Assembly (NCBI GenBank): GCA_004835665.1
Contig: RBKR01000008.1
Span: forward strand, 744,001 to 808,000
Reading direction: 5' to 3'
Length of the DNA stretch: 64,000 nucleotides
Source: Phoma sp. XZ068
Lineage: Eukaryota; Ascomycota; Dothideomycetes; Pleosporales; Didymellaceae
Shown: positions 10,647 to 22,511 of the stretch, piece by piece
Layout of the letters: each line of letters starts with the position of its first letter
How positions within the stretch are numbered: the first letter of the stretch is position 1
The notes under the pieces: generated by a model
Databases searched by the model: none
What the model was told of the DNA's origin: nothing
What the model saw: the letters and a program-made list of their open reading frames with translations, nothing else
Made by a program: the position numbers and the translations under genes

Positions 10647-11868
10647 CTACGCAGAGCTCGTGACATTAATACCGAGAGCCTTCAGCGCCGGCCCGGCGTC
10701 CAAATCCAACTTGATCGTGTTCGCCTTGACAGCCTCCTCGTAGTAGGCCAAGTGCTGGTCGCCCTTGACACTGCTGTTACCGACGATTTCGAGCGGCAGG
10801 ATAGCGTTCTTGTATGTGCTCAGAATCATGGAGATGATCGTCGCTTGGTCGACGTGTGCCTGCATCGGGACGTCGTTGTTTCCGGGCTTGAGGATGAGGT
10901 TGGGGAGCAGCGCGTATCCAATTCCCTTGCCGGCGACGCCGAGGTTCATGGTCACATTGCCTAGGTCCAGTGTCATGACTGATGGGTTGGGGATGTGGAC
11001 TGTGCCCAACATGTTGGAGCCGTCGGAGAGAATTTCCTTGGCACCGGAGAGGATCTTGATGTCGCTGATGTTGAGGCCGGAGAGGTGGTTCAGGCCTGCG
11101 AGAAGAGTTAGATGATGGGTGTATGAGTGGAGAGGGGAGATTGTGACTACCTTTCATGGTGATTCTCTTGTTATAGTTGACCTTCATTGTGGGGAGCCCA
11201 GAGATGTGGATCTTGGTCTTGCCGTTGAGGTTAATCTGGACCTCTTCGCTTGAGAGAACGGCTTTGGTGTATCTGTCAGGTGTTAGGCGAGCAACTGGGT
11301 ATGTAGCTGTACTGAACTTACGCGGTAAAGAGATCAACAGATGGGATGGCCACATCCTGGTCTACAGTGATGAAGGTCTCCTTCTCAGACTTTGCTTCAG
11401 GGATGTTGATATAGATGAACGGTTCCTGGCCATCAAGAGATAGACCGGCACGGAAGGCTTCAATCCTTGGGTGGTAGCTGCTATCGCTTCTGATGGTGTT
11501 GTCGATCTTTAGGTGCACGCCGTTGGGGCTTGGGTTCGTGACTTCCATGTTGGTAACCTCAAGGGTGGATGCATTGATCTCCTTCTGTGCTTTCTTGGGC
11601 AGGCCAACGAAGATCAAAGGCAGAACAACGACCAGAACGATGATGATGAGAACAAGACAGTCTGCATACAGTCAGCATCTATTTGCAATATAGCAGATGA
11701 ACAAGACTTACCACACCACCAGAACTTCCTGCAGTGGTTCTTGACTCGTCCGCCTGCACCCGGCTTTGGCCCAGGAGGATACAATTTATTCATGACACCT
11801 CCTTTCCGCGGTGCAGTGTACACCTCCTCTTCCCTAGTGGCCCGCTCTGTCTTCGAATCTACGTCCAT
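10647..11868 (-). CDS. DUF3712-type single-pass membrane protein
   Basis: Four exons: 11868-11712, 11661-11322, 11272-11151 and 11095-10647, 355 residues, all junctions in phase. A basic, Pro/Gly-rich N-terminal tail of about 50 residues is followed by one strongly hydrophobic segment (LVLIIIVLVVVLPLIFVG) and then a long beta-rich region with DUF3712/LEA-14-like character (KIHISGLPTMKVNY, MLGTVHIPNPSVMTLDLGNV, NVTMNLGVAGKGIGYA). Members of this family are abundant in ascomycetes and mostly uncharacterised. The topology suggests a short cytosolic tail and a large domain outside the cytosol; this is inference. Confidence 0.85.
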
Positions 11869-13310
11869 GATGTTGAGGCGCTTTGAAAAGACTGACTCCT
11901 GCTTAACCCTTTTTTGGCTGATAAAGGTCTGAGGCGAATGATTGTGACGAAGTTCTATTCAAGATTTGTTACACGAGGGGCGAACAGCTCACACTGAAAT
12001 AAAAGCTACCCCAGAGCCGAATATCATGTGGAGACTTGCGGGGAAAGTGAGATTCAAGAGTTGAAGATCGAAGCACATGAACATCTGAAAGAAGATTGTC
12101 CCGGACCATAACGTATACAGGCGAGCTACTGAAGGAAGGGACGGACATCCATGAGGCGCGGTCCATGATAGGGTGCGTACAACGAATGACATGCAGCCGC
12201 CTGAGCTCGATATGGCAGAGCACCGAGATGATTGCCACCAGCACTTCGCAAATGGTATAAAGCCGAGGCACGAGCTTTCTTTGATTGTGAGGATCGACTG
12301 GCACATGTTTCTTGTTGCTACAGTACCTGGAGCAGTAAGTATTGTGTAATGTATGGTACTACTGTACGCTGAGTGGCTGAATGCTCGGAAGCTAAGATCT
12401 TAAGCCATCTTTTCAACGTCCTCTCGGTGCATCCGAGCTGATTGGGAGGCGTGGCATATGAATGGCCATTGGTAGCATGATCCGGATGGCGACCGAGCGT
12501 AGAGCCCCTGCAACGCTCCCCGGAATTGGCGGAATGGAGGCGTTCAGTGGCTCCCGCTGTGGGGAATGGCCCTTGTCGACAGCCAATCCGAAGCATTCCG
12601 AGCCGGCATGTCACCTCTTTCGAGCAAGAAGACCTTTCTCTTGCATGGAAGGTCGTCAAAGGAGCATGTGAGCTAGGACTCAATAATGTTAATGCAGCGA
12701 GTGAACTGCCACCCGCGGCTCAAAATTTTCACATGAAGGAGCGCCAAATATCAGATTGGAGGGCCTCACTGTCTCAACAAGCCGCCAGAGAGCACAGCCC
12801 GGTGTTCGCTTGAGTAGTACGAAGCCAGCACAAGACTTACTTGCGGGGATAGCAACTTGACCTGCGTATTCGTAGGGCTGCACATGCAGTATACCGTATT
12901 GAACCGGGAGAATGCGAAGATGGCGCAGGTCGCGTGAGCAGGATTCATTGTACTCGACAGGCCAAGGCATTGTATGACCATTGTCGTGGTAAGTGCAAAC
13001 AATTGTCTGTTCTAGGTCTCGCAACCGCCCGGATCCTTCAAATTTCGTGGCCCGTCTCAATCAAGGCATCTAAACGGTGACCCCTTTGATCGCTCAAGGC
13101 GCAGCGTTGTTGACAAAGCCCAAGAGTGTGTAGTATTCAATACCAAATTATTTGGCAAGGCTGGAGGTGAGCGACGTCAAGAGAAGAGTCTGGGGAAGCC
13201 GCGATCGCTGTCAGGAACGCGGGGCCAAGCATGACGCGATGTGGGTCGCCCAGAAAGACTTCTTTGGAGTTGGGTGACTGCGCGACACTCAAAACAGCCA
13301 CACAGACAAC
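11869..13310. other. Intergenic, nothing recognised
   Basis: About 1.4 kb between divergent genes. Open frames of 60-123 codons occur on both strands but have no recognisable domain, no consistent codon character and overlap one another, so none was called. Confidence 0.5.
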
Positions 13311-14292
13311 ATGTCGCAATCAGACGAGGAAGATGATTATATGAACATGGTGTTCGAGGATGCGCCAAAAGGTCCTAAATTCGAAACATCACTGCAGCGC
13401 GCCGCGCGCAAGCGCAAAGAGGTAGGTACACTACATGTGCGATCCATGCGCCCAGAGACTAACGCGTGTGCAGGGTGAAGCAAGAGCACGACAGAAGACC
13501 AAGGCAGAAAAGGAAGCAGACGCTGAGGCCGCGCGAGAAGAGGCTCTTGCGACTGCACTGCCAGAGACCAACAAAGGATTCAAAATGATGGCTAAATTCG
13601 GCTTCAAGCAGGGCGACACACTCGGCAAATCCGAAGACGCGCGCAAAGCACCGATCGCAGTCGACGTCAAGGCGGACAGAGGAGGCATTGGACTCGAGTC
13701 GGAGAAGAAGCGCAAGTTCAGAGAACAATGGGAGGAGGCAGACCGGTTAGCCAAGCGCTCAAAAGAGGAAGAGGGCGATTATCTCGAAATCCGTCGACAA
13801 GAGCAGAAAGAAAAGAAAGCTGAGAGAGACCTCGACAGTGCACAGCGCACAGCTGAGCGGCTGTCCGAGAAGGACGCTGAAGATAAAGGCACACCGGAGC
13901 CCAGTGACAAGCCTCTCAAGGAAATCAACGTGCTCTGGCGCAGCCGCGCCAGAAGGAGGGTAGAGATACAGCAGGACAAGCAGCAACGACGCGAGCTGAA
14001 CAACAGCCTAGCCTCGCGACTGCCTACCTTAGCGGACGAAGGTGACGCAGATGACGACACCAAGGTTGCATTAGGACAGGATCTGAAGCCGTTCTATACT
14101 ACGCTCGAGAACGATCTCGAAGCAGAGGATCCTGAGCTGGCCGAGTTTGAGGCACTGCCAGTAATGGAGCGACTCGAACAGGTATTGCTCTACCTGCGGG
14201 AAAAGTTTCACTACTGCCTCTATTGCGGGTTCCAGTATCCTGATGTGGACATGGAAGGCTGTCCAGGAGTGACCGAGGAAGACCACGATTGA
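13311..14292 (+). CDS. G-patch protein of the GPATCH11/CCDC75 type
   Basis: Two exons: 13311-13421 and 13474-14292, 309 residues. Exon 1 gives an acidic start (MSQSDEEDDYMNMVFED). A G-patch follows: GFKMMAKFGFKQGDTLGK, then GGIGLE, whose spaced glycines define the RNA-helicase-activating motif. A long charged helical stretch leads to a C-terminal DUF4187 module with YCLYCGFQYPDVDMEGCPG. That order, G-patch then DUF4187, is diagnostic of GPATCH11. The animal protein is nuclear and linked to splicing and kinetochores; the role in fungi is not established. Confidence in the family is high, in the role low. Confidence 0.88.
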
Positions 14293-14737
14293 CCTCGTGC
14301 AGCATGCTCGCCGTCCACGTCCAAGCTTGCGGTAACATTATCAAACTCCAGTAGACCACCCATAAGTAAGTTTCATGGGTAGTATTCAGGTTGAAGACCT
14401 AGCATTCTATAAACATGTAGGCTTGGTGATGCTCATCAAAGTTCGAAGCGCTGCTTCAACGAAACAGTTCCTGGTACCAATTGTGTGCGTAATCGAAGGC
14501 ATGAAAGCAGTGGAGGCTGGTTCATAGAATCCATAGATACCCAATGTAACTTTTTAAGATCATGTGAACCTCCAGCTTGCAAAGGATTTTGTACAGCATA
14601 GTTCGAAGTGAAATCCGTATGCAATATTTCACGTGGTCCCGTGCCCACGCGCTTAGCGCCATCGCGCCTGCTCCCCTGTGGACCCTGCCAATCCGTCTCA
14701 CAACACCCTGAAAGATCACAAATATCAAAGAATGACA
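14293..14737. other. Intergenic: GPATCH11-like 3' flank and ORC3 promoter
   Basis: 445 bases. Nothing other than flanks was recognised. Confidence 0.5.
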
Positions 14738-16925
14738 ATGGAACATCAGCGGTGCTACATATATCAACCGCCCGAGACTGAAGAGAGGGCACCCAAGCGT
14801 CAACGCATCGACCAATCTAGGTTTCAGCCTCAGCTAAAAGAGCGAATACAACTCTATCGCGACCTGTGGGGTGAGCAAGAACACCGCATCCAGGTAGCAG
14901 TCATCTGTAGTCAACGAATGTTCTTCACTAACGACGACAGACTACTCTCGAAGAAGCAGACAGCGCCACACAGGGGAAAATCATCGAATTTGTCTTAACA
15001 TCCTCGTCATCACGGGATGAGCTAAAGTTTGCCATTCCCACAGGTCTCGTGGTTGCAGGGCCAAGTATCGCATCCCATGGACCCTACTTCGAACGCTTGG
15101 GGCGAAAGATCAGGTCGGATACGGACAACGGGTACATTTTGCTGAATTCTGGCGAATGCCCCAATCTGAAAACGTTGCTCAAGAACCTCATCAAGAAGGC
15201 AACATCACGTATCGAAGATGAAGACGAGGATGACCTGGATCAGCCAAATAGACCTTCAAGACATGGTCCAAAACTGCTCAACTACGACCTTGGGCACATC
15301 CAGGAATGGCGAAAAAAGAACAAAGTGTCGAGCATCATTGTTACAATACAAGACAGTGAAGCGTTTGATGCTGGGTTGCTGATTGATTTGATCGATCTAC
15401 TCCAGTAAGCCATAACAAGATTATTCTCGGATATGGCTAACCCGCACAGCTCATGGCTCGATCGTATACCATTCATACTTTTATTTGGTATCGCTACATC
15501 TGCAGACGGTTTCGAAGGCCGCTTGTCTGGGCAATCTCTTCGGTATCTAGAAGGCGAAAGGTTTGACGTTACGCAGTCTGACGATATCATCGAGAAACTG
15601 TTCAGTGCAACCGTTGCGAGTCTCGACAACCGTTTGTTAATCGGACCACAGCTCTGCCGCCGCATGCTAGACCGGCAGAAAGACTATGTGCAGAACGTGC
15701 AAGACTTCTGTGATGGACTCAGATATGCGTATATGTCACACTTCTATGCCAGCGTCCCCAGCATCTTCTTGAATGACGGGCTAAAGTTCGACGACCTGCA
15801 AGCGGATGTCATCGAAGCATTGCGCAACCTGCCGTCATTCCGTAGGCATATCGAGACCAGACTTGAACAAGGAACCTTTGCCCGCCGAACAGTCCGCAAC
15901 CTGCTCGAGTCGGACCAAGAACTATTCGAGGCCATCAAACATGATACCAAGTCAGCCCAACAAGAGCTGTCTACTTTGAATCACGCAGCACAAGTAGTCT
16001 TCAGCATTCGGGAAGCCCTTCAGATGACACCAAAAGTCAAAGCTTCAACTATCTGGACACGGGCAGCATCTGCAGATCTGGCAGAATCACCCATTCTCCG
16101 CGAGACAATGTTGAGTCTCAAGAAGACACCGTCTGACCGGTTCGCAAATTTGCTATCAACCTTGAGCACTTTGTCCGATCGGCGAAATATGTTATACGAA
16201 AATGGCCACATGCAAGCCGATGGGATTTTAGACGTTAAAGGAATTCGAAGAGAATTCGACACCATCCTCGAACAGCAAGAGAGTCCCACTCCCCTTCGCA
16301 CAGAACACGACGTCCGCAGCGATAGTGTTCGCGCAACAGTCGTTGCGCAGAAAGTGCTTCTTAGCAAGCACAAAGCAGCACTCTCAAAGCAAGATCAGGC
16401 TTATTCTGATTTGGTCACACGCCTGCACAACCAACTGGAGTCGTTCTTCAAAATAGCTCTCATCGATCCACAGACACTGCTATTCTCTGAGGTCTTTACA
16501 TATGATCTCAAACAGCCGCACCTCGAAGTCTTCCAGCCTAAGCCGCGGTTCTCTATTGAGCGTGCCATGGCGTCTCCCCATGACTACTTGGGCTGTGATT
16601 GCTGTGGTGGAGTGGACGGGAAGCAGTCGGCGCTCGGTGCAACGCAGCCGGCAACCGCGATTGTATATCAGATGTACCTTGAGTCGGGAGCTCTGATCAA
16701 CGTGACCGATCTGTGGTCGGCTTTCAAAGCAATCGCTGGAAACGAAGATGATGATGACGAGTCACAGACCATGTAAGTCTGCGAGCTTGCACAACATGAA
16801 ATTGTACTAATACTTCTAGGGCGCTATTCCAGCGAGCTCTTGCGGAGCTCAAGTACCTGGGTCTGCTCAGACCGACCAAGAAGAAGACCGACCATGTCGC
16901 CAAGGTCATGTGGAAGGGTCTATAA
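14738..16925 (+). CDS. ORC3: Origin recognition complex subunit 3
   Basis: Four exons: 14738-14893, 14941-15404, 15450-16772 and 16820-16925, 682 residues. An alternative in-frame ATG six bases upstream (14732) would add two residues. The start MEHQRCYIYQPP is the conserved Orc3 opening. The AAA+-like N-terminal half includes FVLTSSSSRDELKF, GLVVAGPSIASHGPYFERL, a Walker-B-like IIVTIQDSEAFD segment and LHSWLDRIPFILLFGIATS. The C-terminal winged-helix region ends FQRALAELKYLGLLRPTKKK, another Orc3 hallmark. The last intron splits the Met before that block, and joining it is required for the family ending. Orc3 is a core subunit of the complex that loads MCM helicase at replication origins in the nucleus. 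Confidence 0.95.
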
Positions 16926-17145
16926 GGTCTTGTAAATGAACACCTCACAATCTAAACGCCAGATTCGTTACTCAGTCCACAACATCAGCCGTGTTTGCGA
17001 CGGCTGTAAACGCACCTTGCCGCGTGAACTCGTCTATGCAATCGTTTCCGCTTTCTTCGCATTCTCTCGCTCCTCCTCTACCGCGTTATCCTTCTGCTCT
17101 TAGGTTTTAAACTTTTCTGATGTCTGGTCGCCAAGAGTTCAACGC

Positions 17146-17845
17146 TTATTTGCTCGGATTTGGCGGTGCAGTATTACAGAGCGTTCCGCAATTCCCACAC
17201 GTCCTCGCCTTTGTATCCGCCTTGAACGCATTCACAGCGTCCTTAATCTGCGTCCCTAGGTCCGTACAGTGGAAGGACGCCTCATATACCTTCTCCCCAC
17301 AGCCCTGGCAATACCACCTCAAGCGATCTAAACTTCCCTCTGGCCTAGGCTGCTCTATCACTATACCGACCGTGTCCTTGAATCTAACAGGGTTGTGGGG
17401 CGTATTCGGCGGGAGCAGGAACATGTCGCCCTCGTGGATGTGGATGTCACGGAATTCGTTGTCGTCGACGATCTTGAGCAGCATGGAGCCTTTGTGTTGG
17501 TAGAACCATTCGGGGGTCTCGTTGATGTGGTAGTCGGTGCGCTCGTTGGGGCCGCCGACGATCATGACGGTGAGGTTGTCATTGTAGACGCAGTAGTTGT
17601 TAACTGGCGGCTTGAGCATGTGTGAGTTCTCGGATACCCTGGAATTGTCAGCATTAGTCGGGATATTGTTAGGGAAACCAGTACCATTTTGGCACATTCA
17701 ATGGTGGCGCGAGAAGACGCGCTGGAGCTGTGCGAGAAAAGTGACGCTGTGGTGTGATAGCTCCGGAAGTCCGCAAAAGCGAGCGTGGCGCGGAGATCTG
17801 AAAGCACCGCGCAGCAGGACGTAGGAATCGCATGGGTGCTGTCAT
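17146..17845 (-). CDS. BNA1: 3-hydroxyanthranilate 3,4-dioxygenase with presequence-like N-terminal extension
   Basis: Two exons: 17845-17685 and 17638-17146. The cupin core starts PLNVPKW/VSENSHMLKPPVNNYCVY across the intron. Iron ligands follow (TDYHINETPEWFYQHKG, H and E, then PPNTPHNPVRF). The C-terminus has the rubredoxin-like zinc pair CQGCG and CGNCG. The enzyme opens 3-hydroxyanthranilate in the kynurenine route to NAD. The only in-frame ATGs upstream of the core are at 17845 and 17833, giving 217 or 213 residues and adding about 48 residues rich in Arg, Ala, Ser and Phe with almost no acids (RPAARCF, RSLLRTS, RHFSRTAPARLL). That looks like a mitochondrial presequence, although the enzyme is usually described as cytosolic. 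The gene is divergent from a copper transporter. Confidence 0.92.
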
Positions 17846-18113
17846 GAGCGAAAATAGAATGCAGTTCAGAGCGTTATAGAGGTACTGTACATGCTATTGT
17901 GTCGTGTGGCGCATGTCATGGAATTGTGAGCAGACGATCGATAAGCTTACTTACTGGACCCTTGCGGCGCCCATGTCCGAAACGAGCTCAAACCGCGCGG
18001 GGTCAGCCTTGCAGGGATGGTGCGACGCGTGCCATACAACCTGGCTGCCTTCGCAGCAATCCAGTGCACAACACCACTCCTTCCCAAGAGCTACACGACA
18101 ATACAACGAGAAG
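17846..18113. promoter_or_regulatory. Divergent promoter of BNA1 and CTR copper transporter
   Basis: 268 bases between divergent starts. I did not find a convincing copper- or zinc-responsive site. Confidence 0.4.
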
Positions 18114-18881
18114 ATGGATCACTCGCACATGGATCACGGCCACATGGACCACGACATGCCTGGCATGGACCACGGCCACAAATGCAACATGAACGTACGT
18201 TACACTGCGCAGCCTCGCTTCAGGGCAACATAGCTAACGACATAGATGCTGTTCACCTGGGACACGACCGACCTCTGCATCGTCTTCCGCAGCTGGCACG
18301 TCAGCGGCACTTTCTCGCTCATCGTCGCGCTTATCGGCATCATCCTGCTCACCGCCGGCTACGAGGCTGTGCGCGAGGTGACTCGGCGCTACGAGGCCCA
18401 TTCGAATAAGGTGCTTGAGGGGAGGCGGGGAGGTGATGACTTGAGAGGTGAGTCTCTATATTTTCTTCAGTACAGTTGCGTTTTTGCACGAGGAGATGTG
18501 TGGGCGCGGGGTGTGGATCGGTTTCCTTCCTTGATACTTCTTCACATTCGAAGAGCCCTCGCTGAGTCCCGCGCGCGATAAGATGTGCACACGACCGATG
18601 AATCGAGCTCATTGCTTCACTCAGGGAGAAACGCAGGAGGCAATGCTGAGCAGCAGGCGAAGCTTGTAAAGGCTGCGCTGTACGCTGTGCAGGTTTTCTA
18701 TTCGTTCTTCATCATGTAAGTGTCCCCGGACTTTGACATATTTGGTTGCAGAGTTAATGGTTCTAGGTTGCTGTTCATGACATACAATGGCTGGATCATG
18801 CTTGCTGTTGCTGTTGGAGCATTTGTCGGTTACTTGCTCTTTGCCAACTCAAGCCCTGTCAAGTCGGCTGCTTGCCACTAG
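18114..18881 (+). CDS. CTR-family copper transporter
   Basis: Four exons: 18114-18194, 18246-18447, 18625-18715 and 18767-18881, 162 residues. The whole first exon is a metal-binding ladder of MDH/HMDH units (seven Met and eight or more His in 27 residues), ending in CNMNML. The first membrane segment begins at TWDTTDLCIVFRSW and continues to LIVALIGIILLTAGYEAVREV. The second holds the MxxxM-type pore signature around YAVQVFYSFFIMLLFMTYNGW, followed by the third, GWIMLAVAVGAFVGYLLFA, with a GxxxG-like packing face. Three passes, small size and Met/His N-terminus fit CTR copper(I) importers of the plasma or vacuolar membrane; which one (CTR1 or CTR2 type) cannot be decided. It ends in a terminal ACH. 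Confidence 0.93.
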
Positions 18882-20086
18882 CATTCTAAGTACACAGCAA
18901 CCAGCGTATTCCGCGTTGCCAGCATCTTGAGGAGACATTGTGAGGCAGTTGGCAGGTCAACGCCCAGTCACTGCAAGCTAACAGACCGCACCTGTGCGGT
19001 GTTCTCTCCGACAGCTACCATTTCCTTGAGTATCCGGTGTATGTGGTGGTGTGAGGATGGTGCGATCGACGCTTAGCGTAACATTTCTGCGTTGGAGTAT
19101 CTGGAGAGTACGATAATTAGTCTTCCGAGCAAGTTACAAGTAACAATATATTTGAGCTGCTGAGCATTTCAAGCGGTCAGGAATCTAGGTCGCCTCAAGT
19201 GGACCCGAGAAGCTGCAGGAGCATTGACGCTGTCGGTGTGCACTGCACCGAATTCCCCAGGAACTCAAGTACCATCGGCGGAAATGCGTTGCTACACGAA
19301 ATACGGAGAAGATTCATCTGCGCGATTGTGCATTAGATTGCGTGTTGAGAGCCTCGACGCCCCGAGTCCCAAAAACATAATTGACGCAGGCGCGAAAGAG
19401 GGAACGCAGCCCGCATGAGTAGTGCGCGTGCCAGGGTTTGGTGGAGCAATCGCCGGTCGGCTATTGAAGTACGTGGGAGGTTGTGTTGCGGCCCAAGTTG
19501 CCAAAGCCGGCGATGACAGCGAGGTCCTGCAAAGTAAGTAGGAAAGTAAAACGAACGGCCAGGCGTTTGCAGTCGCAATTGACGAGAATCAATCATGTCT
19601 AATACGTGGCTGCCAAATTCGTATTCACATGTGAAGAGCCGCGAGCAGGAACTACGCGTGACTTGACCCCGGATTCTGGGCGCCCCGTTGAAATCAGATG
19701 TCAGCGTGCGTCTGAGCTGTGTCGGGCCAACCAGAGAGTCGCAAATTGGCCGTCATGTGGTCGAGGACCGAGTCTTGCATCTTCACATGCGATGACCAGA
19801 GCGCTGCGAGTCTGAAACCCTCAAGTGCGTCACGGGGAACTGGAGACCCGCCTACAAACAGCTCGCTTTTCACTGGCCGACGGCCACGCTGGCACGGGGA
19901 GAGACCCGCTTGCGCTGATGTTAGCGCATTCCCAGGTCTTCTCCACATAGCCTCGGCACCGAGAGGCGCGGGTGTGCAGGGAACTGACACGCCCGTACAA
20001 AGGCTACGATCTCCGCACTTTTCTACCCGCATTTGCGTCCGTAGACTTTTACTTCCCAGCCCTTCTTTGCATTTGTATCTATCAAA
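18882..20086. other. Intergenic, nothing recognised
   Basis: About 1.2 kb between two tandem plus-strand genes. Overlapping short frames on both strands lack any family motif. It contains the promoter of the fumarate reductase gene. Confidence 0.5.
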
Positions 20087-22140
20087 ATGACTGCAAAGGT
20101 TATTGTTGTTGGCGCTGGCTGTAAGCATCGCTCCGGATAGCGCACCATCATGTGCATTGCTAACGTGGCCCAGTGTCCGGCTTGAGTGCTGCCCACACCA
20201 TCTACTTGGCTGGCGGCAATGTTGTTCTGCTTGACAAGAACAGTGAGTTTGACAGAATATGTAAACCTGAGATCTTGAACGCTGACTCGACTAGACTTCA
20301 TGGGAGGCAACTCCACCAAGGCCACATCTGGTATCAACGGTGCCCTCACAAGGACACAAGTTGACCTCAAGATTGGCGACAGCGTCAAGCAGTTCTACGA
20401 TGACACATTGAAGTCTGCACGAGACAAGGCCCGACCGGACCTGATCAAGGTTCTCACCTACAAGTCCGCCGCAGCCGTCGAGTGGCTGATGGATGTCTTC
20501 AACCTCGATTTGACTCTCGTTTCTCGTCTTGGGTGAGTTTGACGTCAAAACGACCAATAATGAGAAATACTAACAGAATCAGTGGTCACTCTTTCCCCCG
20601 TACCCACCGTGGTCACGATGCCAAGTTCCCTGGTATGGCCATCACATACGCTCTGATGCAGCGATTCGAGGAGTTGGCCGAGGCCGAGCCCGAGCGTGTC
20701 CAGCTCATCAAGAAGGCCAAGGTCACCAAGGTCAACATCGAGGGCAACCGCGCCACCGGTGTTACCTACACATTTGGCGGCGAGGAGACCACAATCGAGG
20801 GCCCTGTCATCCTCGCAACCGGTGGCTATGCCGCTGACTTCACAGAGGACTCTCTGCTGAAGAAGTGGAGGCCAGACACATTCGACCTGTCCACCACCAA
20901 CGGTGCTCACGCCACTGGTGACGGCCACAAGATGCTGATGAAGATCGGTGCCCAGGGCATCGATATGGACAAGGTCCAGGTTCACCCCACAGGTCTCGTT
21001 GACCCCAAGGACCCTACTGCTAAGACGAAGTTCTTGGCTGCTGAGGCTCTCCGTGGTGAGGGTGGTATCCTTATCAACAACAAGGGTCAGCGCTTCTGCG
21101 ACGACCTCGGTCACCGTGACTACGTGTCCGGCAAGATGTGGGAGGAGAAGGAGAAGGGCCAGTGGCCCATCCGTCTCGTGCTCAACTCCAAGGCCTCCAA
21201 CGTCCTCGACTTCCACACAAGGCATTACTCTGGCCGTGGGCTGATGAAGAAGATTTCCGGCAAGGAGCTTGCCAAGGAGATTGGCATCAAGGACGAGCAG
21301 CTCCAGGAGGAGTTCACAAGCTACAACGCCATTGCCAAGGGCGAGAAGAAGGACACATGGGGCAAGAAGTACTTCCACAACCTGCCCTTTGACATCAACG
21401 ACACATTCCACGTTGCCGTCATGGAGCCCGTTCTTCACTTCACCATGGGTGGTATTGAGATCAACGACCAGGCACAGTGCTTGAACGACCAGGGCAAGCC
21501 GTTTGACGGACTGTTCGTCTGCGGTGAGCTGGCTGGTGGTGTCCACGGTGCCAACCGTCTCGGTGGTTCGTCGCTGCTTGGCTGTGTCGTCTACGGCCGT
21601 GTTGCTGGTGACTCGGCATCGAAATACCTCTTCCAGGAGGCACTCAACAACGCTGGCGGCTCAGCAGTCTCCCGTCTTGGCCAGATCTCCCTCCACATCG
21701 ATCCCAGCACACCTGGAAAGATCTCAGTGGAGTGGGGCAGCGGTGTCCAGGGTGGATCTGGTGGCGACAAGGTAGCACAGCAGTCACAACAGTCCGCTGC
21801 ACCTGTCCTGAAGGCTGATGCCGACTCCAAGGACCCCGGCAAGGTGTCCAAGCCCGGCCAGCCCGCCAAGTTCTCCATTCCCGACAAGGAGTTTACACTC
21901 GAGGAGGTTGCCAAGCACAACAAGAAGGACGACCTGTGGATTGCCGTCAAGGGCATCGTCATGGACCTCACCAACTGGACCGACGAGCACCCCGGTGGTC
22001 CTCAGGCGCTGTTCAGCCACATGGGCAAGGACGCGTCTGAGGAGTTTGAGATGCTCCACGACGACGAGGTCATTCCCAAGTACGCACCTGAGATTGTCAT
22101 TGGCAGGGTCAAGGGCCAGACAGTGACACTCGAGTACTAG
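20087..22140 (+). CDS. Soluble fumarate reductase (flavoprotein) fused to cytochrome b5 domain
   Basis: Four exons: 20087-20120, 20174-20242, 20295-20532 and 20583-22140, 632 residues. The spliced start MTAKVIVVGAGLSGLSAA is the dinucleotide-binding fold for FAD, followed by a second FAD block (NFMGGNSTKATSGINGA). Catalytic-domain motifs of the flavocytochrome c/Osm1 family include GFHS-like GHSFPRTHRG, NGAHATGDGHKM, VQVHPTG, EALRGEGGI and GELAGGVHGANRLGG. After a Ser/Gln/Lys linker, residues from about 550 form a cytochrome b5 domain with the haem motif DEHPGG and a second haem His in EMLHDDEVIPKY. The enzyme would reduce fumarate to succinate, reoxidising FADH2/NADH; the b5 domain could pass electrons. 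No targeting signal is evident, so a cytosolic form is likely. Codon use is strongly GC-ending, suggesting high expression. Confidence 0.93.
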
Positions 22141-22511
22141 ATGGAGACGGCGCTGTGTGTAATGTACTTCTAGCATGTTCCTGAATGATATCCTTTGCAC
22201 GTTCACTCATTGACTTTGCAGCGTGAGAACGAAAATATTATGTCTGAGAACGTGAATACTGTGTCTGTAACAAGAATGCAGTATCTATGAGACCAAGAGT
22301 AATTATGTCTGGAGATGCGTGTGAGGTTGCAAGTGGTTAGCCGTCGATCCGCCGACGCGGAATGAGACCCTAGCTACGCCTTTCCCCAGACCTCGGAGCT
22401 TCAACGGCCACGCAAGCTCACAATTCCACACACTACGTGCCCCACACCTGCGTCGACCCTGACGACTGCGAAGATGCTGCGCGGGCATTGCATCCAACCC
22501 TCACTGCCACA
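22141..22511. other. Intergenic between tandem genes
   Basis: 371 bases holding the fumarate reductase 3' flank and the TED1-like promoter. Nothing else was recognised. Confidence 0.5.

Noticed and set aside
12318..13060. Minus-strand frames of 121 and 123 codons
   Set aside because: No domain, no signal peptide, poor codon consistency; not called as genes.
20545..21546. 333-codon open frame antisense to the fumarate reductase gene
   Set aside because: Same codon-bias shadow effect; no motif.
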